Positions 8,044 to 17,042 of a DNA stretch of 64,000 nt are shown one piece after another; the stretch's first letter is position 1; every line of letters begins with the position of its first letter. The DNA lies in NCBI GenBank assembly GCA_903789495.1, contig CAIFEQ010000002.1, forward strand, positions 1 to 64,000. Direction: 5' to 3'. This stretch comes from an uncultured Erysipelotrichaceae bacterium. GTDB lineage: Bacteria > Bacillota_I > Bacilli_A > Erysipelotrichales > Erysipelotrichaceae. A program made the translations under genes and the position numbers. Under the pieces are notes generated by a model that ran no database searches, had not been told where the DNA came from, and saw only the letters and a list, made by a program, of their open reading frames with translations.

Positions 8044-8803
8044 AGCGCTGGCGGAACGCCGTCAGAGATTCTTCCGTAAAACCATATTCCTGTGCCAGGA
8101 AGGCTTCCGGACTGCCGCAGCGGCTGCGGATTTCCTGCAGCACCTGCACGGCGGTATCGGGATTCACGCTCAGCCGCATCGTATAGAGCTGTCCCAGCTC
8201 CGGATGTGCGGCGATTTCGTCCTGGTGCCGGGTAAAAGCCTGTGCCAGGTCGGCGGCAAAGAAGTCCTGACTGCGGGCATAATCTGCCAGAACCGCATCT
8301 TCCGGTACACCCAGGGCCAGTTCCAGCAGGATCGCCAGTACGCCGGTGCGGTCCTTGCCGGTGGCACAGTGGGACAGGATCGGGACATGGTCCTGCCGGA
8401 CCTGGCGAAAGAAGAGGCGGAAGGCTTCGTTGTCAAAGGGCATCTGCCGGTAATAACTGCGCAGTTTTGCCAGCAGGTCTCTACCTTCCTGGCCGACCTT
8501 GCGCATGCCTGCAGGCGAGAAGTCAATCTCCTGCCCGCCCTGGCTGACCAGACCAGAATGCTGCAGGAAGGTTACGCCGGGCAGAACCGGATCGGGATGA
8601 GCAGCGGTTTCCCCGCTGGTGCGCAGATCCAGCACATAGCGGATGCCCAGGCTCTGCAGCGTCTGCAGCTCCTGCTCATTCAGCCGGCTCAGGGCACCGG
8701 AACGATAAAAGATGCCCGGCCGGACCTGCCGCCCCTTCCAGGCAGGCAGTCCGCCGAGATCCCGGAAATTGAAGGAATCGGGAAAACGGGGATCAATGGA
8801 CAT
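8033..8803 (-). CDS. Tyrosine/serine protein phosphatase (CX5R)
   Basis: A 256-residue phosphatase of the bacterial PTP family (Pfam Y_phosphatase3 type). It begins with FNFRDLGGL, a hallmark of this group, and has the P-loop HCATGKDRTG with nucleophile C146 and R152. These enzymes dephosphorylate Tyr/Ser/Thr or phosphoinositides. There is no signal peptide, so it is probably cytoplasmic. It converges on the MFS gene with an 11-base overlap of coding ends. Confidence 0.88.
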   Translation of the reverse strand: MSIDPRFPDSFNFRDLGGLPAWKGRQVRPGIFYRSGALSRLNEQELQTLQSLGIRYVLDLRTSGETAAHPDPVLPGVTFLQHSGLVSQGGQEIDFSPAGMRKVGQEGRDLLAKLRSYYRQMPFDNEAFRLFFRQVRQDHVPILSHCATGKDRTGVLAILLELALGVPEDAVLADYARSQDFFAADLAQAFTRHQDEIAAHPELGQLYTMRLSVNPDTAVQVLQEIRSRCGSPEAFLAQEYGFTEESLTAFRQRFTR

Positions 8804-8838
8804 GGTTCCATTTTAGGGAAAAACGACAGGCTTTGTCC

Positions 8839-8861
8839 ATGCCGGGGTTTCCGGCATTTTC
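8839..8861 (+). terminator. Terminator-like hairpin ahead of 5'-nucleotidase
   Basis: ATGCCGG (8839-8845) pairs with CCGGCAT (8851-8857) around GGTTT, followed by TTTT. It lies upstream of a -10 TATAAT at 8887-8892, so it probably insulates the next gene from read-through. Confidence 0.5.
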
Positions 8862-8886
8862 CTGCGGAAGAAAGAGATCGTTATTC

Positions 8887-8892
8887 TATAAT
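8887..8892 (+). promoter_or_regulatory. -10 element of 5'-nucleotidase operon
   Basis: A consensus TATAAT 24 bases ahead of the ATG at 8916. A convincing -35 is not seen. Confidence 0.5.
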
Positions 8893-8915
8893 GAACGGGT
8901 AATCGAGGAGAAGAT

Positions 8916-10436
8916 ATGAGCAGAAGAATCCGTATCCTGGCAACCAGTGATGTCCACGGAACCATCTATCCCTACCGCTACTCGGACGGAAAGATGGAAA
9001 ACCAGGGACTGGCCAGACTGAGCACCCTGATTGCCGGCCTTCGGGATGAGAATACCATCCTGGTAGACAATGGCGACATCCTGGAGGGTTCGCCGCTGTC
9101 GTTCTACCACTACCACCAGCGACTGGAGGAAGTCTCCCCCATGACAAAGGCTTTCAATGCCATGCACTATGACTTTGTCAATCTGGGCAACCATGATTTC
9201 AACTATGGAGAAAAAGCCCTGCTGAACCATATCCGGAACCTGGATGCCGGCCTGCTGACCTCCAATGTCCTGTATAAAGACCGGCCCCTCGGCTACCGCT
9301 ATGCGGTGAAGGAGTTCTTCGCGAAGAAGGTCGTGCTGATCGGGGTGGTCACCCATTACATTCCCCACTGGGAAAGTCCGCAGCATATCCATCGCTTCCA
9401 GTTCCGGAATGCCCTGGAATCCCTGCGCCGGACCGTCGAGCTGGCCCGGCGTCTGGAACACCCGGACTACGTGGTCGTCCTGTATCATGGCGGCTTTGAG
9501 CGGGATCTGAAGAACGGCTATCCGACCGAAGAACTGACCGGCGAGAACCAGGCCTGGGAGATGCTCCAGAGCATCCCGGGGATCGATATCCTGATCACCG
9601 GACACCAGCACCGTTCCCTGGCCGGCCGGATGAACCAGACCGTCTATACCCAGACCGCCGACAACGGGCGGGAAATTGCCTGCATCGATATCGATGTGGA
9701 TTCGGGAGAAATCCTGCCCCGTCTGCTGCCTGCCGACATGGATCCCGATCCGCAGATAGAGGATCTGGCCCTGGCCGAGGAACGGGCCTGCCAGACCTGG
9801 CTGGATCAGCCCCTGGGCACCGCCAGAGTCGATCTGCGCATCGAGAATGAACAGGAGGCCCGGCTGCACAAGGCCCAGCTGATCACCTTCTTCAACAAGG
9901 TCATGCAGGAAAAGACCGGCGCCCAGCTGGCCGCTTCGGCCCTGTTCCCTGGGGCGCAGGGACTGGGACCGGCGATCACCATGCGGCAGGTCGTCAGTTC
10001 CTACCCCTATCCCAACACCCTGGTGCTCAAGAAAGTCAGCGGGAAGACCTTAAGGGCCTATCTGGAGAAAGACGCGGAGTACTGGACTCTGGAGGGAGAC
10101 CGGATCGCGGTTTCCCCGGAATTCGTCTCGCCGCAGCCCAAGCACTATAACTACGACATGCTGGACGGGATTGATTACATCATCAAAGTTGCCAATCCCC
10201 GCGGCCGGCGCATCGTCTCCCTGACGTATCAGGGACAGGAAATCACGGATGACATGAGTTTCACCCTGTGCCTGAACAACTACCGCGCTACCGGCGGCGG
10301 AAACTTCGACATGCTGGCCCGGGCAGAGACCCTGAAGTCCTTTCCCGGCAGCATGGTGGATCTCACCGCCGACTATATTCTCCGGCATCAGACCATTGAC
10401 TTTGCGCCGGTCGACAACATCCAGGTCATCCGCTAG
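8916..10436 (+). CDS. 5'-nucleotidase/2',3'-cyclic phosphodiesterase family protein
   Basis: A 506-residue two-domain enzyme. The N-terminal metallophosphatase domain shows the metal-binding motifs TSDVHG, DNGD, LGNHDF and TGHQH, which bind two metals. The C-terminal half is the 5'-nucleotidase substrate domain (NNYRATGGGNFDM). It hydrolyses nucleotides or related phosphoesters. Unlike most family members it lacks a signal peptide (it starts SRRIRILATSDVHG), so it is probably cytoplasmic. The AGGAG site before the ATG is good. It heads a tight three-gene run with the PP2C-like and PPC-domain genes. Confidence 0.9.
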   Translation: MSRRIRILATSDVHGTIYPYRYSDGKMENQGLARLSTLIAGLRDENTILVDNGDILEGSPLSFYHYHQRLEEVSPMTKAFNAMHYDFVNLGNHDFNYGEKALLNHIRNLDAGLLTSNVLYKDRPLGYRYAVKEFFAKKVVLIGVVTHYIPHWESPQHIHRFQFRNALESLRRTVELARRLEHPDYVVVLYHGGFERDLKNGYPTEELTGENQAWEMLQSIPGIDILITGHQHRSLAGRMNQTVYTQTADNGREIACIDIDVDSGEILPRLLPADMDPDPQIEDLALAEERACQTWLDQPLGTARVDLRIENEQEARLHKAQLITFFNKVMQEKTGAQLAASALFPGAQGLGPAITMRQVVSSYPYPNTLVLKKVSGKTLRAYLEKDAEYWTLEGDRIAVSPEFVSPQPKHYNYDMLDGIDYIIKVANPRGRRIVSLTYQGQEITDDMSFTLCLNNYRATGGGNFDMLARAETLKSFPGSMVDLTADYILRHQTIDFAPVDNIQVIR

Positions 10437-10449
10437 AAGGGACTTGCCT

Positions 10450-11244
10450 ATGAAGATTGTGGAACAGGGCCTCTTTGCCGAACATCCCCAGCCCGTCTAC
10501 TGTGAGGATGGCATCTGCCTCATGGATGATGCCGTGCTGGTCATCGACGGCATCACCGTGAAACGGCACGGGCTGGCCTGGAATGAAAAGTACGGCGGCC
10601 GCCTGGCCATGGAGGTTCTCCGGGAAGCCTTCCGGCACTGCCACAGCCGGAAAGATCCGGCCGGACTGGTGGAAGAGCTGAACCAGGCACTGGCCTTCTA
10701 TAACCAGGGCCGTGACAGCAATGATCAGATGAAGGCTTCGATCCTGCTCTATTCCGAGGTCAGTCATCAGGTCATTTCCTACGGGAACTGCCCCTGCCTG
10801 CTGGCCGGGGTTCCCCATCAGCAGACCAATGTCTGGCTGACCCGCTATGCTGCCCGCCGGGCCGAAATTCTGAAACAGGCGCTGCAGGACGGACACACCG
10901 TGGAAGAACTCCTGCAGGATGATCCGGGCCGGCAGGCCATCCACCAGGACCTGCATGAGCTGGAAGTGCATGAAAATACCCCGGATGGCTTTGCGGTCCT
11001 CAACGGCCGCCATCTCCATGCCCCGTTCCTGCAGACCTGGCAGGTGCAGGAAGGCGAGGAGATCGTGCTGGGAACGGATGGCTGGCCGCAGCTGTGCAGC
11101 AGCCTGGCCGAAACGCAGAAACGCTATGAAGAGACCCTGCAGAAGGATCCCTTATGCATCGATCTCTGGCCGCTGGCCAAGGGACCGCTGCCTGGCAATA
11201 CCCGTGTCGATGATGCGGCCTATGTCCGTATCATCTGTGCATAG
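10450..11244 (+). CDS. PP2C-like phosphatase-fold protein
   Basis: A 264-residue protein resembling the PPM/PP2C fold. Acidic motifs expected to bind metal are visible: MDDAVLVIDGIT near the start, LGTDGWPQL around residue 215, and the terminal RVDDAAYVRI. Typical PP2C proteins dephosphorylate Ser/Thr. The family match is judged from motif spacing only, so the activity is tentative. It starts 13 bases after the nucleotidase with AAGGGA upstream, and the PPC-domain gene follows 15 bases later, pointing to one operon. Confidence 0.65.
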   Translation: MKIVEQGLFAEHPQPVYCEDGICLMDDAVLVIDGITVKRHGLAWNEKYGGRLAMEVLREAFRHCHSRKDPAGLVEELNQALAFYNQGRDSNDQMKASILLYSEVSHQVISYGNCPCLLAGVPHQQTNVWLTRYAARRAEILKQALQDGHTVEELLQDDPGRQAIHQDLHELEVHENTPDGFAVLNGRHLHAPFLQTWQVQEGEEIVLGTDGWPQLCSSLAETQKRYEETLQKDPLCIDLWPLAKGPLPGNTRVDDAAYVRIICA

Positions 11245-11259
11245 AACAGGAGGTAACTC

Positions 11260-11679
11260 ATGGAGTACAGAAGATTTGGCAATGACATCATCGCCCGTTT
11301 CAACCGCGGAGAAGAACTCACCGAACAGCTGCAGAAGATCGCTCTGGCCGAGCACATCCGGCTGGCCAGTGTCGAAGCCCTGGGGGCAGTGGATGATCTC
11401 ACCGTCGGCGTCTATGACCTGGATGAAAAGGCCTACAGGAGCAATCATTTCACCGGCTCCTACGAGATCACGTCCCTGACCGGCTCGATCACCACCATGA
11501 ACGGACAGTACTACGCCCATCTGCATCTGTCAGCCGGGGATAATCAGGGGCATGTGATCGGCGGCCATCTCAACCAGGCCCGGATCTCCGTCACCTGCGA
11601 AATGTTCATCCACATCCTCGATGGCCAGGTGGACCGGGAAAAGGATCCCGAGACCGGCATCAACCTGCTGAAGTTCTGA
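11260..11679 (+). CDS. PPC/DUF296-domain protein
   Basis: A 139-residue PPC-fold protein (plants and prokaryotes conserved, DUF296). Family features are AHLHLSAGD with metal-binding histidines, GHVIGGHL, and the beta-rich ASVEALGAVDDLTVGVYD. In plants the domain accompanies AT-hooks; the bacterial single-domain proteins form trimers of unknown function. The ribosome binding site AGGAGG is strong. It is the last gene of the nucleotidase operon and is followed by a terminator. Confidence 0.85.
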   Translation: MEYRRFGNDIIARFNRGEELTEQLQKIALAEHIRLASVEALGAVDDLTVGVYDLDEKAYRSNHFTGSYEITSLTGSITTMNGQYYAHLHLSAGDNQGHVIGGHLNQARISVTCEMFIHILDGQVDREKDPETGINLLKF

Positions 11680-11681
11680 AG

Positions 11682-11704
11682 ATCAGGGCTCAGGCCCTGA
11701 TTTT
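11682..11704 (+). terminator. Terminator after PPC-domain gene
   Basis: ATCAGGGC (11682-11689) pairs with GCCCTGAT (11694-11701), ending in TTTT. Confidence 0.8.
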
Positions 11705-11755
11705 CCGTCTCAAAAGCCGATATAATGAAAGCACAGGAAAGGAATCGATACCATC

Positions 11756-13195
11756 ATGGATGATCTGAAATTCATCAAAGACGACACCGCGAAACGCTTT
11801 GCGGAAATCGCCGACATGAACCAGAAGGTCTGGTCCTATGCCGAAGCGGATTACGCGGAATTCAAGAGTGCCGAACTGGAAGCGAAGATTCTGGAAGACA
11901 ATGGCTTCAAGGTGGAACGGGGCATCGCCGACATGCCGACCGCGTTTATGGCCCGCTATGGCAGCGGTCACCCGGTCATCGGCATCACGGCCGAGTATGA
12001 TGCCCTGCCCGGTCTGTCCAATGAAAAGGGCGTAGCCGAGCACAAGCCGATTCCCGGCCAGACCCATGGCCATGGCTGCGGCCACTGTGCCCTGGGCGCC
12101 GGTGCGGTCGGGGCTGCCCTGATGCTCAAGGACTGGCTGGATGAAGCCAAGGTACCGGGTACCATTGAACTCTATGGCACCCCGGCCGAAGAGAACGGCT
12201 TCGGCAAGTCCTTCATGGCCAAGGCCGGCTGCTTCGACGGCCTCGACTGCTGCATCAACCGGCATCCGAATTCCATCAACTCCATGCACGCAACCAAGGC
12301 GGTCGGCTACTATGTGGTCCGCTTCACCTTCAAGGGTGTCTCCGCCCACGCGGCAGCCGCCCCGGAGATGGGCCGCTCGGCATTGGATGCGGTGGAGCTG
12401 ATGAATGTCGGGGCCAACTACCTGCGGGAACATCTGGTGGACAAGGCCAGAATGCACTATGCCTACCTCGATGCCGGCGGGGAAGCCCCGAACGTCGTGC
12501 AGTCGCATGCCTCGGTGCTGTACTACCTGAGAGCGCCGAAGCTGTCGTACTGCGACTACATGCTGGCGAGAATGAAGGACATGGCCAGAGGCGCCGCGCT
12601 GATGACCGGCACCCAGGAAACCGTCGAAGTGCTGGGCGGTCTGTGCGATGTGATTCCCAATGCCACCCTGGCGCAGGTCTGCTCCGATGCCTTTGTGGAG
12701 ATCGGCGGTCCAGACTTCGACGAAAACGACTATGCGATTGCCCGCACCTTCCTGGACATCCTGCCGGAAGAGGAAAAGGCAAAGGTCATCAAGGCCGGTG
12801 CGAAAGAGAACGGCGTCAGCGAGGAAGAATTTGCGAAGCATCCGCTGAATACCAAGGTTGAGCCCTTCTCGGAGAAGGACATGGACTACATCATGACCGG
12901 TTCCACCGATCTGGGCGATGTTTCTTACAAGTGCCCGATGGTCATGATGAGTGCGGCCACCTGCATCCCGGGTACTTCGATGCACTCCTGGCAGCACACC
13001 GCCATGGTCGGTACCTCGATCGGCGACAAGGGCGCTGCCTGTGCCGCCAGAGCCATGGCCTATGCCGCGACCAGGATCTACCGGGATCCTGCCATTGCCG
13101 AAAAGGCCAAGGAAGAACTGTTCAAGGTCACTGAAGGCAAGTTTGTCTCGCCGATTCCCGATGGCATGAAGCCGGGTACCGGCATCAACAGCTGA
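11756..13195 (+). CDS. M20-family amidohydrolase, AbgB-like
   Basis: A 479-residue M20 metallopeptidase most like AbgB, the p-aminobenzoyl-glutamate hydrolase subunit. It carries the metal motif GHGCGHC, the PAEENGFGKS segment and a dimerisation lid domain (VSAHAAAAPEMGRSALDAV). It hydrolyses an N-acyl amino acid or dipeptide-like amide in the cytoplasm. E. coli AbgB works with AbgA; here no AbgA or AbgT gene is adjacent. A -10 TATAAT lies at 11721-11726, and the gene is closed by its own terminator, so it is monocistronic. Confidence 0.88.
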   Translation: MDDLKFIKDDTAKRFAEIADMNQKVWSYAEADYAEFKSAELEAKILEDNGFKVERGIADMPTAFMARYGSGHPVIGITAEYDALPGLSNEKGVAEHKPIPGQTHGHGCGHCALGAGAVGAALMLKDWLDEAKVPGTIELYGTPAEENGFGKSFMAKAGCFDGLDCCINRHPNSINSMHATKAVGYYVVRFTFKGVSAHAAAAPEMGRSALDAVELMNVGANYLREHLVDKARMHYAYLDAGGEAPNVVQSHASVLYYLRAPKLSYCDYMLARMKDMARGAALMTGTQETVEVLGGLCDVIPNATLAQVCSDAFVEIGGPDFDENDYAIARTFLDILPEEEKAKVIKAGAKENGVSEEEFAKHPLNTKVEPFSEKDMDYIMTGSTDLGDVSYKCPMVMMSAATCIPGTSMHSWQHTAMVGTSIGDKGAACAARAMAYAATRIYRDPAIAEKAKEELFKVTEGKFVSPIPDGMKPGTGINS

Positions 13196-13214
13196 GTCTT
13201 TCCGGAACCGTTCA

Positions 13215-13240
13215 GCCTCAGCTTTCGGGCTGAGGCTTTT
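13215..13240 (+). terminator. Terminator after AbgB-like gene
   Basis: GCCTCAGC (13215-13222) pairs with GCTGAGGC (13229-13236), followed by TTTT. Confidence 0.85.
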
Positions 13241-13271
13241 CCTGCCAGAAAACAGACAGGGAGGAATGCAC

Positions 13272-14657
13272 ATGTCACAGAATATGGAAACACAGCATCT
13301 GCAGGAAATCTTTCAGATCATCCGTTCCGACAGGACAGCGGATCAGATCCGGGATGCCCTGGATGATTATCACGAAAACGATATTGCGGCGGTCATTCCT
13401 CAGCTCACGAAAGAGGAGCGGTTGAAGCTGAGTCAGTCGCTGGAGATCAGCCGGCAGGCAGATATCTTCTCCTACATGGACAATGCCGAGGACTATCTGG
13501 AAGAACTGCCGGATGAGCTGGCAGCGGAGATCCTGACCGACATGGAACCGGATGACGCCGTCGACTTCCTGAAGAACACCACCAGTGACAAGAAGACGTC
13601 CTGGCTCAGCCACATGAATGTGGATGACCGGACGAATCTGGAAAAACTGGCTGCCTATGAGGAAAACGTCATCGCGTCCCGGATGACCACGAACTTCATC
13701 TCCGTGAAGCTGAACCTGACGGTTCCCCAGGTCATGAAGGAAGTCGTGGCACAGGCGGCAGATCATGACAACATCGCCACGATCTACGCCCTGCACGAAG
13801 ACGGCACCTATGCCGGTGCCTTCAGTCTGAAGGACCTGATCATTGCCCGCAGGGAAACGCCGCTGAGCGACATCGTCGTGCCGGCCTATCCGTCGGTCTA
13901 TGCCGACGAGAAGATTTCCGACTGCCTGCAGGTCATCGAGGACTACTCCGAAGAATCCATCCCGGTCCTTTCCCGGAACAACCGGATCCTGGGTGTGGTG
14001 ACCGCCAATGATGTGGTCGAAGTCGTCGATCAGGAAATGAGCGAAGACTACGCCAAGCTCGGCGGTCTGTCCTCCGAGGGAGATCTGGATGAACCGCTGA
14101 AGCAGAGCGTGAAGAAACGCCTGCCCTGGCTGATCCTGCTGCTGTTTCTGGGCATGCTGGTGTCCTCCGTGGTCAGTGCCTATGAACAGGTCGTGGCCCG
14201 GCTGACCATCATCATGGCCTTCCAGTCCATGATCCTGGACATGTCCGGCAACGTGGGCACCCAGTCCCTGGCCGTGACCATCCGGGTCCTGATGGATGAA
14301 AACGTCACCGGCAAGGAGAAGAAGAAACTGGTCCGCAAGGAAGTCACCACCGGACTGGTCAACGGCCTGATCCTGGGCGTCATTGCGGTGTTCGGGGTCG
14401 GTCTCTACATCATGCTGGCCAAGGGCTACCCGGTTCAGACGGCCTTCCTGATCTCGCTGTGCATCGGACTGTCGCTGGTGCTGGCCATGGCGATCTCCAG
14501 TCTGGTCGGCACGATCGTGCCGATGTTCTTCAAGAAAATCGGGGTCGACCCGGCCGTCGCCTCCGGACCCCTGATCACCACCATCACCGATCTGGTCGGG
14601 GTCGTCACCTACTACAGCCTGGCCTGGGCCATGCTCAGCCGGTTCCCGGGCATCTGA
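13272..14657 (+). CDS. mgtE: Magnesium transporter MgtE
   Basis: A 461-residue MgtE-type Mg2+ channel/transporter. An acidic helical N-domain (about 20-130, with DELAAEILTDMEPDDAVDFL) precedes a tandem CBS pair (about 135-255). The pore region of five helices begins near residue 278 (RLPWLILLLFLGML) and includes the conserved SGNVGTQSLA. The cytoplasmic domains gate the pore by sensing internal Mg2+. The ATG at 13272 is preferred over 13266 because AGGGAGG is optimally spaced. No magnesium riboswitch fits in the short 5' gap. Confidence 0.93.
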   Translation: MSQNMETQHLQEIFQIIRSDRTADQIRDALDDYHENDIAAVIPQLTKEERLKLSQSLEISRQADIFSYMDNAEDYLEELPDELAAEILTDMEPDDAVDFLKNTTSDKKTSWLSHMNVDDRTNLEKLAAYEENVIASRMTTNFISVKLNLTVPQVMKEVVAQAADHDNIATIYALHEDGTYAGAFSLKDLIIARRETPLSDIVVPAYPSVYADEKISDCLQVIEDYSEESIPVLSRNNRILGVVTANDVVEVVDQEMSEDYAKLGGLSSEGDLDEPLKQSVKKRLPWLILLLFLGMLVSSVVSAYEQVVARLTIIMAFQSMILDMSGNVGTQSLAVTIRVLMDENVTGKEKKKLVRKEVTTGLVNGLILGVIAVFGVGLYIMLAKGYPVQTAFLISLCIGLSLVLAMAISSLVGTIVPMFFKKIGVDPAVASGPLITTITDLVGVVTYYSLAWAMLSRFPGI

Positions 14658-14670
14658 ATCAGACAACGAC

Positions 14671-14704
14671 AAGGCGGTCTGTGTGCGTACAGGCCGCCTT
14701 TTCC
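14671..14704 (+). terminator. Terminator after mgtE
   Basis: AAGGCGG (14671-14677) pairs with CCGCCTT (14694-14700), followed by TT; it separates mgtE from the convergent ppk. Confidence 0.7.
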
Positions 14705-14712
14705 TGTCTGTC

Positions 14713-14739
14713 AAAAGATCTCAGCCGGACGCTGAGATC
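14713..14739 (-). terminator. Terminator of polyphosphate kinase gene
   Basis: A perfect 9-bp stem, GATCTCAGC (14717-14725) with GCTGAGATC (14731-14739). On the minus strand it is followed by TTTT. The ppk stop codon overlaps the stem. Confidence 0.8.
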
Positions 14740-16879
14740 ACTTGGGACTGTAATGGGTCTTGAAGGGCTGGATCGGGGCATTGGCGCGGTCCTTCTGCGG
14801 CAGCAGGAGCGTTTCCCGGCTGGCGGGGGTGCGTTCCATCATGGCCTGCTGACTGTCCAGCAGGGGCATGTCATCCCGGATGTGATGATAGCTGCCATCC
14901 GGCCGCAGTTCCCTGGCCCGTACCCGGTCGGCAAAGCAGAGTTCCAGATACTCCTGTATCTCCTTCTTGCAGCGGGGATCGTAGATCGGCACCCCGACTT
15001 CAACCCGGCGTTCGGTGTTGCGGGTCATGAAGTCGGCGGAAGAGATATACACCTTGGCGCTGTTCCCGCTGCCGAAGCAGTAGATGCGGGAATGTTCCAG
15101 ATAGCGGCCGACGATGGAAATGACCTGCAGATTCTCCGTCTTGCCGGTGATGTCCGGCAGGATGCAGCAGATGCCGCGCACGATCATCCGTACCTTATTC
15201 CCGGCCTGGGCAGCCTTCTGCAGGGCCGCAATCAGTTCCTCATCGGTGATGGAGTTCATCTTCAGGGTGATGCATCCCCTGGAACCCTTGCGCTCTTCCT
15301 TATGAATCAGTTCCAGCAGTTTCGGTTTCAGGCTCACCGGCGCCACCAGCAGATAGCGGTAATGGCCGTCCAGCACGCCGGTCTTCATGTTCCGGAAATA
15401 GGCCTGGACATCCGCCAGGATGGAAGGACGGGCCGTCATCAGGGCCAGGTCTTCGTACTGTTTAGCCGTATTCTCATTGAAGTTGCCGGTCGCGATCAGG
15501 CAGACACTCTGGGTCTTTCTGGCCTTGGTCTTGGTGATCAGGCAGACCTTGGAATGGACCTTGTAATCCTCAAAGCCATACAGGATCGTACAGCCGGCTT
15601 CTTCCAGACGTTCGGAATAGTCGATGTTGTTCTGCTCATCGAAGCGGGCTTTCAGCTCAATGAGCACCGTAACCTCCTTGCCGTTCTCTGCCGCCTGGCA
15701 GAGAAAGTCCACCAGCCTGGCCTTGGAAGCCAGCCGGTAGATCGTGATCTGAATGGAGGTGACGGCCGGATCGACCGAGCACTGCTTCACCAGTTCCAGG
15801 AACGGATCCATGCTGGCATAGGGATAGTGCAGCAGGACATCCTTCCGCAGGATCTGCTCAAAGATCGGCTTCCGGTACTGCAGTTCCGGGGTCAGTTTCG
15901 GCGTATACGGCGGGTAGCTGTACCGGCGGGCCAGGGAGACCGGCAGAATTTTGGGCAGCTCGTAGCCGATCTTGCGGTTCAGAGGCATCTCGGCAATGGT
16001 CACCAGATGCTTGTTATGGATATGCAGATGGGAGTACAGATAGCGCCGCATGCGGGTGCTGGGTTCGGCGAAGAACTCGAGACGGACGATATCCAGCTTG
16101 CGGCGTTCCTCCACCATGTTCTCCATCTTCTCCCGGTAGTCGGTGATGTCATCGAAGGAATCGCTCTCCGCCTTGGAGAACTCGGCGGAACGCAGCAGGA
16201 TGAAGTTGGTGGTTTCCAGCAGTCTGGCGCCGCCAAACATGCCCGACATGTTTGCCGCGATCAGATCCGACAGATGCACGAAGCGGAACTTCCCCTTCCC
16301 GTGCCGGGGCAGCGGAATCAGGTTGGGCAGCTGGGAAGGCATCGGGGTAAAGGCAAAGATGCCATGGCCCTGATATTCCAGAATGGCCATGCAGTATTCC
16401 ATGCCGCTCTGCAGGACCGGCATGGGATGCTTGGCATCCACGATCCGGGCACCCAGATGAGGCATGATATTGCGGGCAAAGTAGTCCTTCAGATACTTCT
16501 GATCGGCCTTGTTCAGGGACTTCACGGAGACATCCTCAATCCCGATCTTCCGGTATTCCCGGATCAGATGGGAATAGATCCGGGCCCGCTTGCGGCAGAG
16601 CCGTTCGGCCTCGTCATAGATGGCATCGATCTGCTGTTCCGCACTCAGGCCGGACTTGTCGTCCACCTTTTCGGGATGCAGATCCATCATGTCCGTCAGG
16701 GCTCCGACCCGCACCCGGAAGAATTCATCCAGGTTGGAAGAAAAGATACTGATGAACTTCATCCGCTCCAGCAGCGGATTGGCCGGTTCCTCAGCCTGTT
16801 CCAGTACCCGTTCATTGAATTTCAGCCAGGAAAGTTCCCGGTTCTGTGTGAAGCCTTCCTTGTACAGATCGTGTATCAT
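14738..16879 (-). CDS. ppk1: Polyphosphate kinase 1
   Basis: A 713-residue PPK1, which reversibly polymerises the ATP gamma-phosphate into inorganic polyphosphate. The N-terminus (ELSWLKFNERVLEQA) and the two phospholipase-D-like catalytic domains are typical. The histidine that is phosphorylated corresponds to VHSKVCLIT and the second active-site histidine to YLEHSRIYCFGSG. Length matches the family. It is monocistronic and flanked by terminators. No exopolyphosphatase gene is nearby. Confidence 0.95.
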   Translation of the reverse strand: MIHDLYKEGFTQNRELSWLKFNERVLEQAEEPANPLLERMKFISIFSSNLDEFFRVRVGALTDMMDLHPEKVDDKSGLSAEQQIDAIYDEAERLCRKRARIYSHLIREYRKIGIEDVSVKSLNKADQKYLKDYFARNIMPHLGARIVDAKHPMPVLQSGMEYCMAILEYQGHGIFAFTPMPSQLPNLIPLPRHGKGKFRFVHLSDLIAANMSGMFGGARLLETTNFILLRSAEFSKAESDSFDDITDYREKMENMVEERRKLDIVRLEFFAEPSTRMRRYLYSHLHIHNKHLVTIAEMPLNRKIGYELPKILPVSLARRYSYPPYTPKLTPELQYRKPIFEQILRKDVLLHYPYASMDPFLELVKQCSVDPAVTSIQITIYRLASKARLVDFLCQAAENGKEVTVLIELKARFDEQNNIDYSERLEEAGCTILYGFEDYKVHSKVCLITKTKARKTQSVCLIATGNFNENTAKQYEDLALMTARPSILADVQAYFRNMKTGVLDGHYRYLLVAPVSLKPKLLELIHKEERKGSRGCITLKMNSITDEELIAALQKAAQAGNKVRMIVRGICCILPDITGKTENLQVISIVGRYLEHSRIYCFGSGNSAKVYISSADFMTRNTERRVEVGVPIYDPRCKKEIQEYLELCFADRVRARELRPDGSYHHIRDDMPLLDSQQAMMERTPASRETLLLPQKDRANAPIQPFKTHYSPK

Positions 16880-16990
16880 ATTTATCCCTTCTGCTCCGTT
16901 ATCCAGTATTTTTGTAGCAGAGCATTGTTAAGTTCATTTTAAATATAGCGCCTGTACTGCAGGAATGTCCGGATTCCGGCCGGAACAAGA

Positions 16991-17024
16991 GAAAACCGCC
17001 TGCAGCAGGTACACCGCAGACGGT
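16991..17024 (-). terminator. Terminator of MFS gene 17043-18329
   Basis: On the minus strand ACCGTCTGC pairs with GCAGGCGGT (17016-17024 with 16995-17003, one G-U pair), followed by TTTTC. Confidence 0.65.
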
Positions 17025-17042
17025 CGGAAGGACAGGCAGGAA

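Noticed and set aside
14459-16942. An 827-codon open frame on the plus strand
   Set aside because: It is antisense to polyphosphate kinase, whose catalytic motifs are intact; no start signals are seen.
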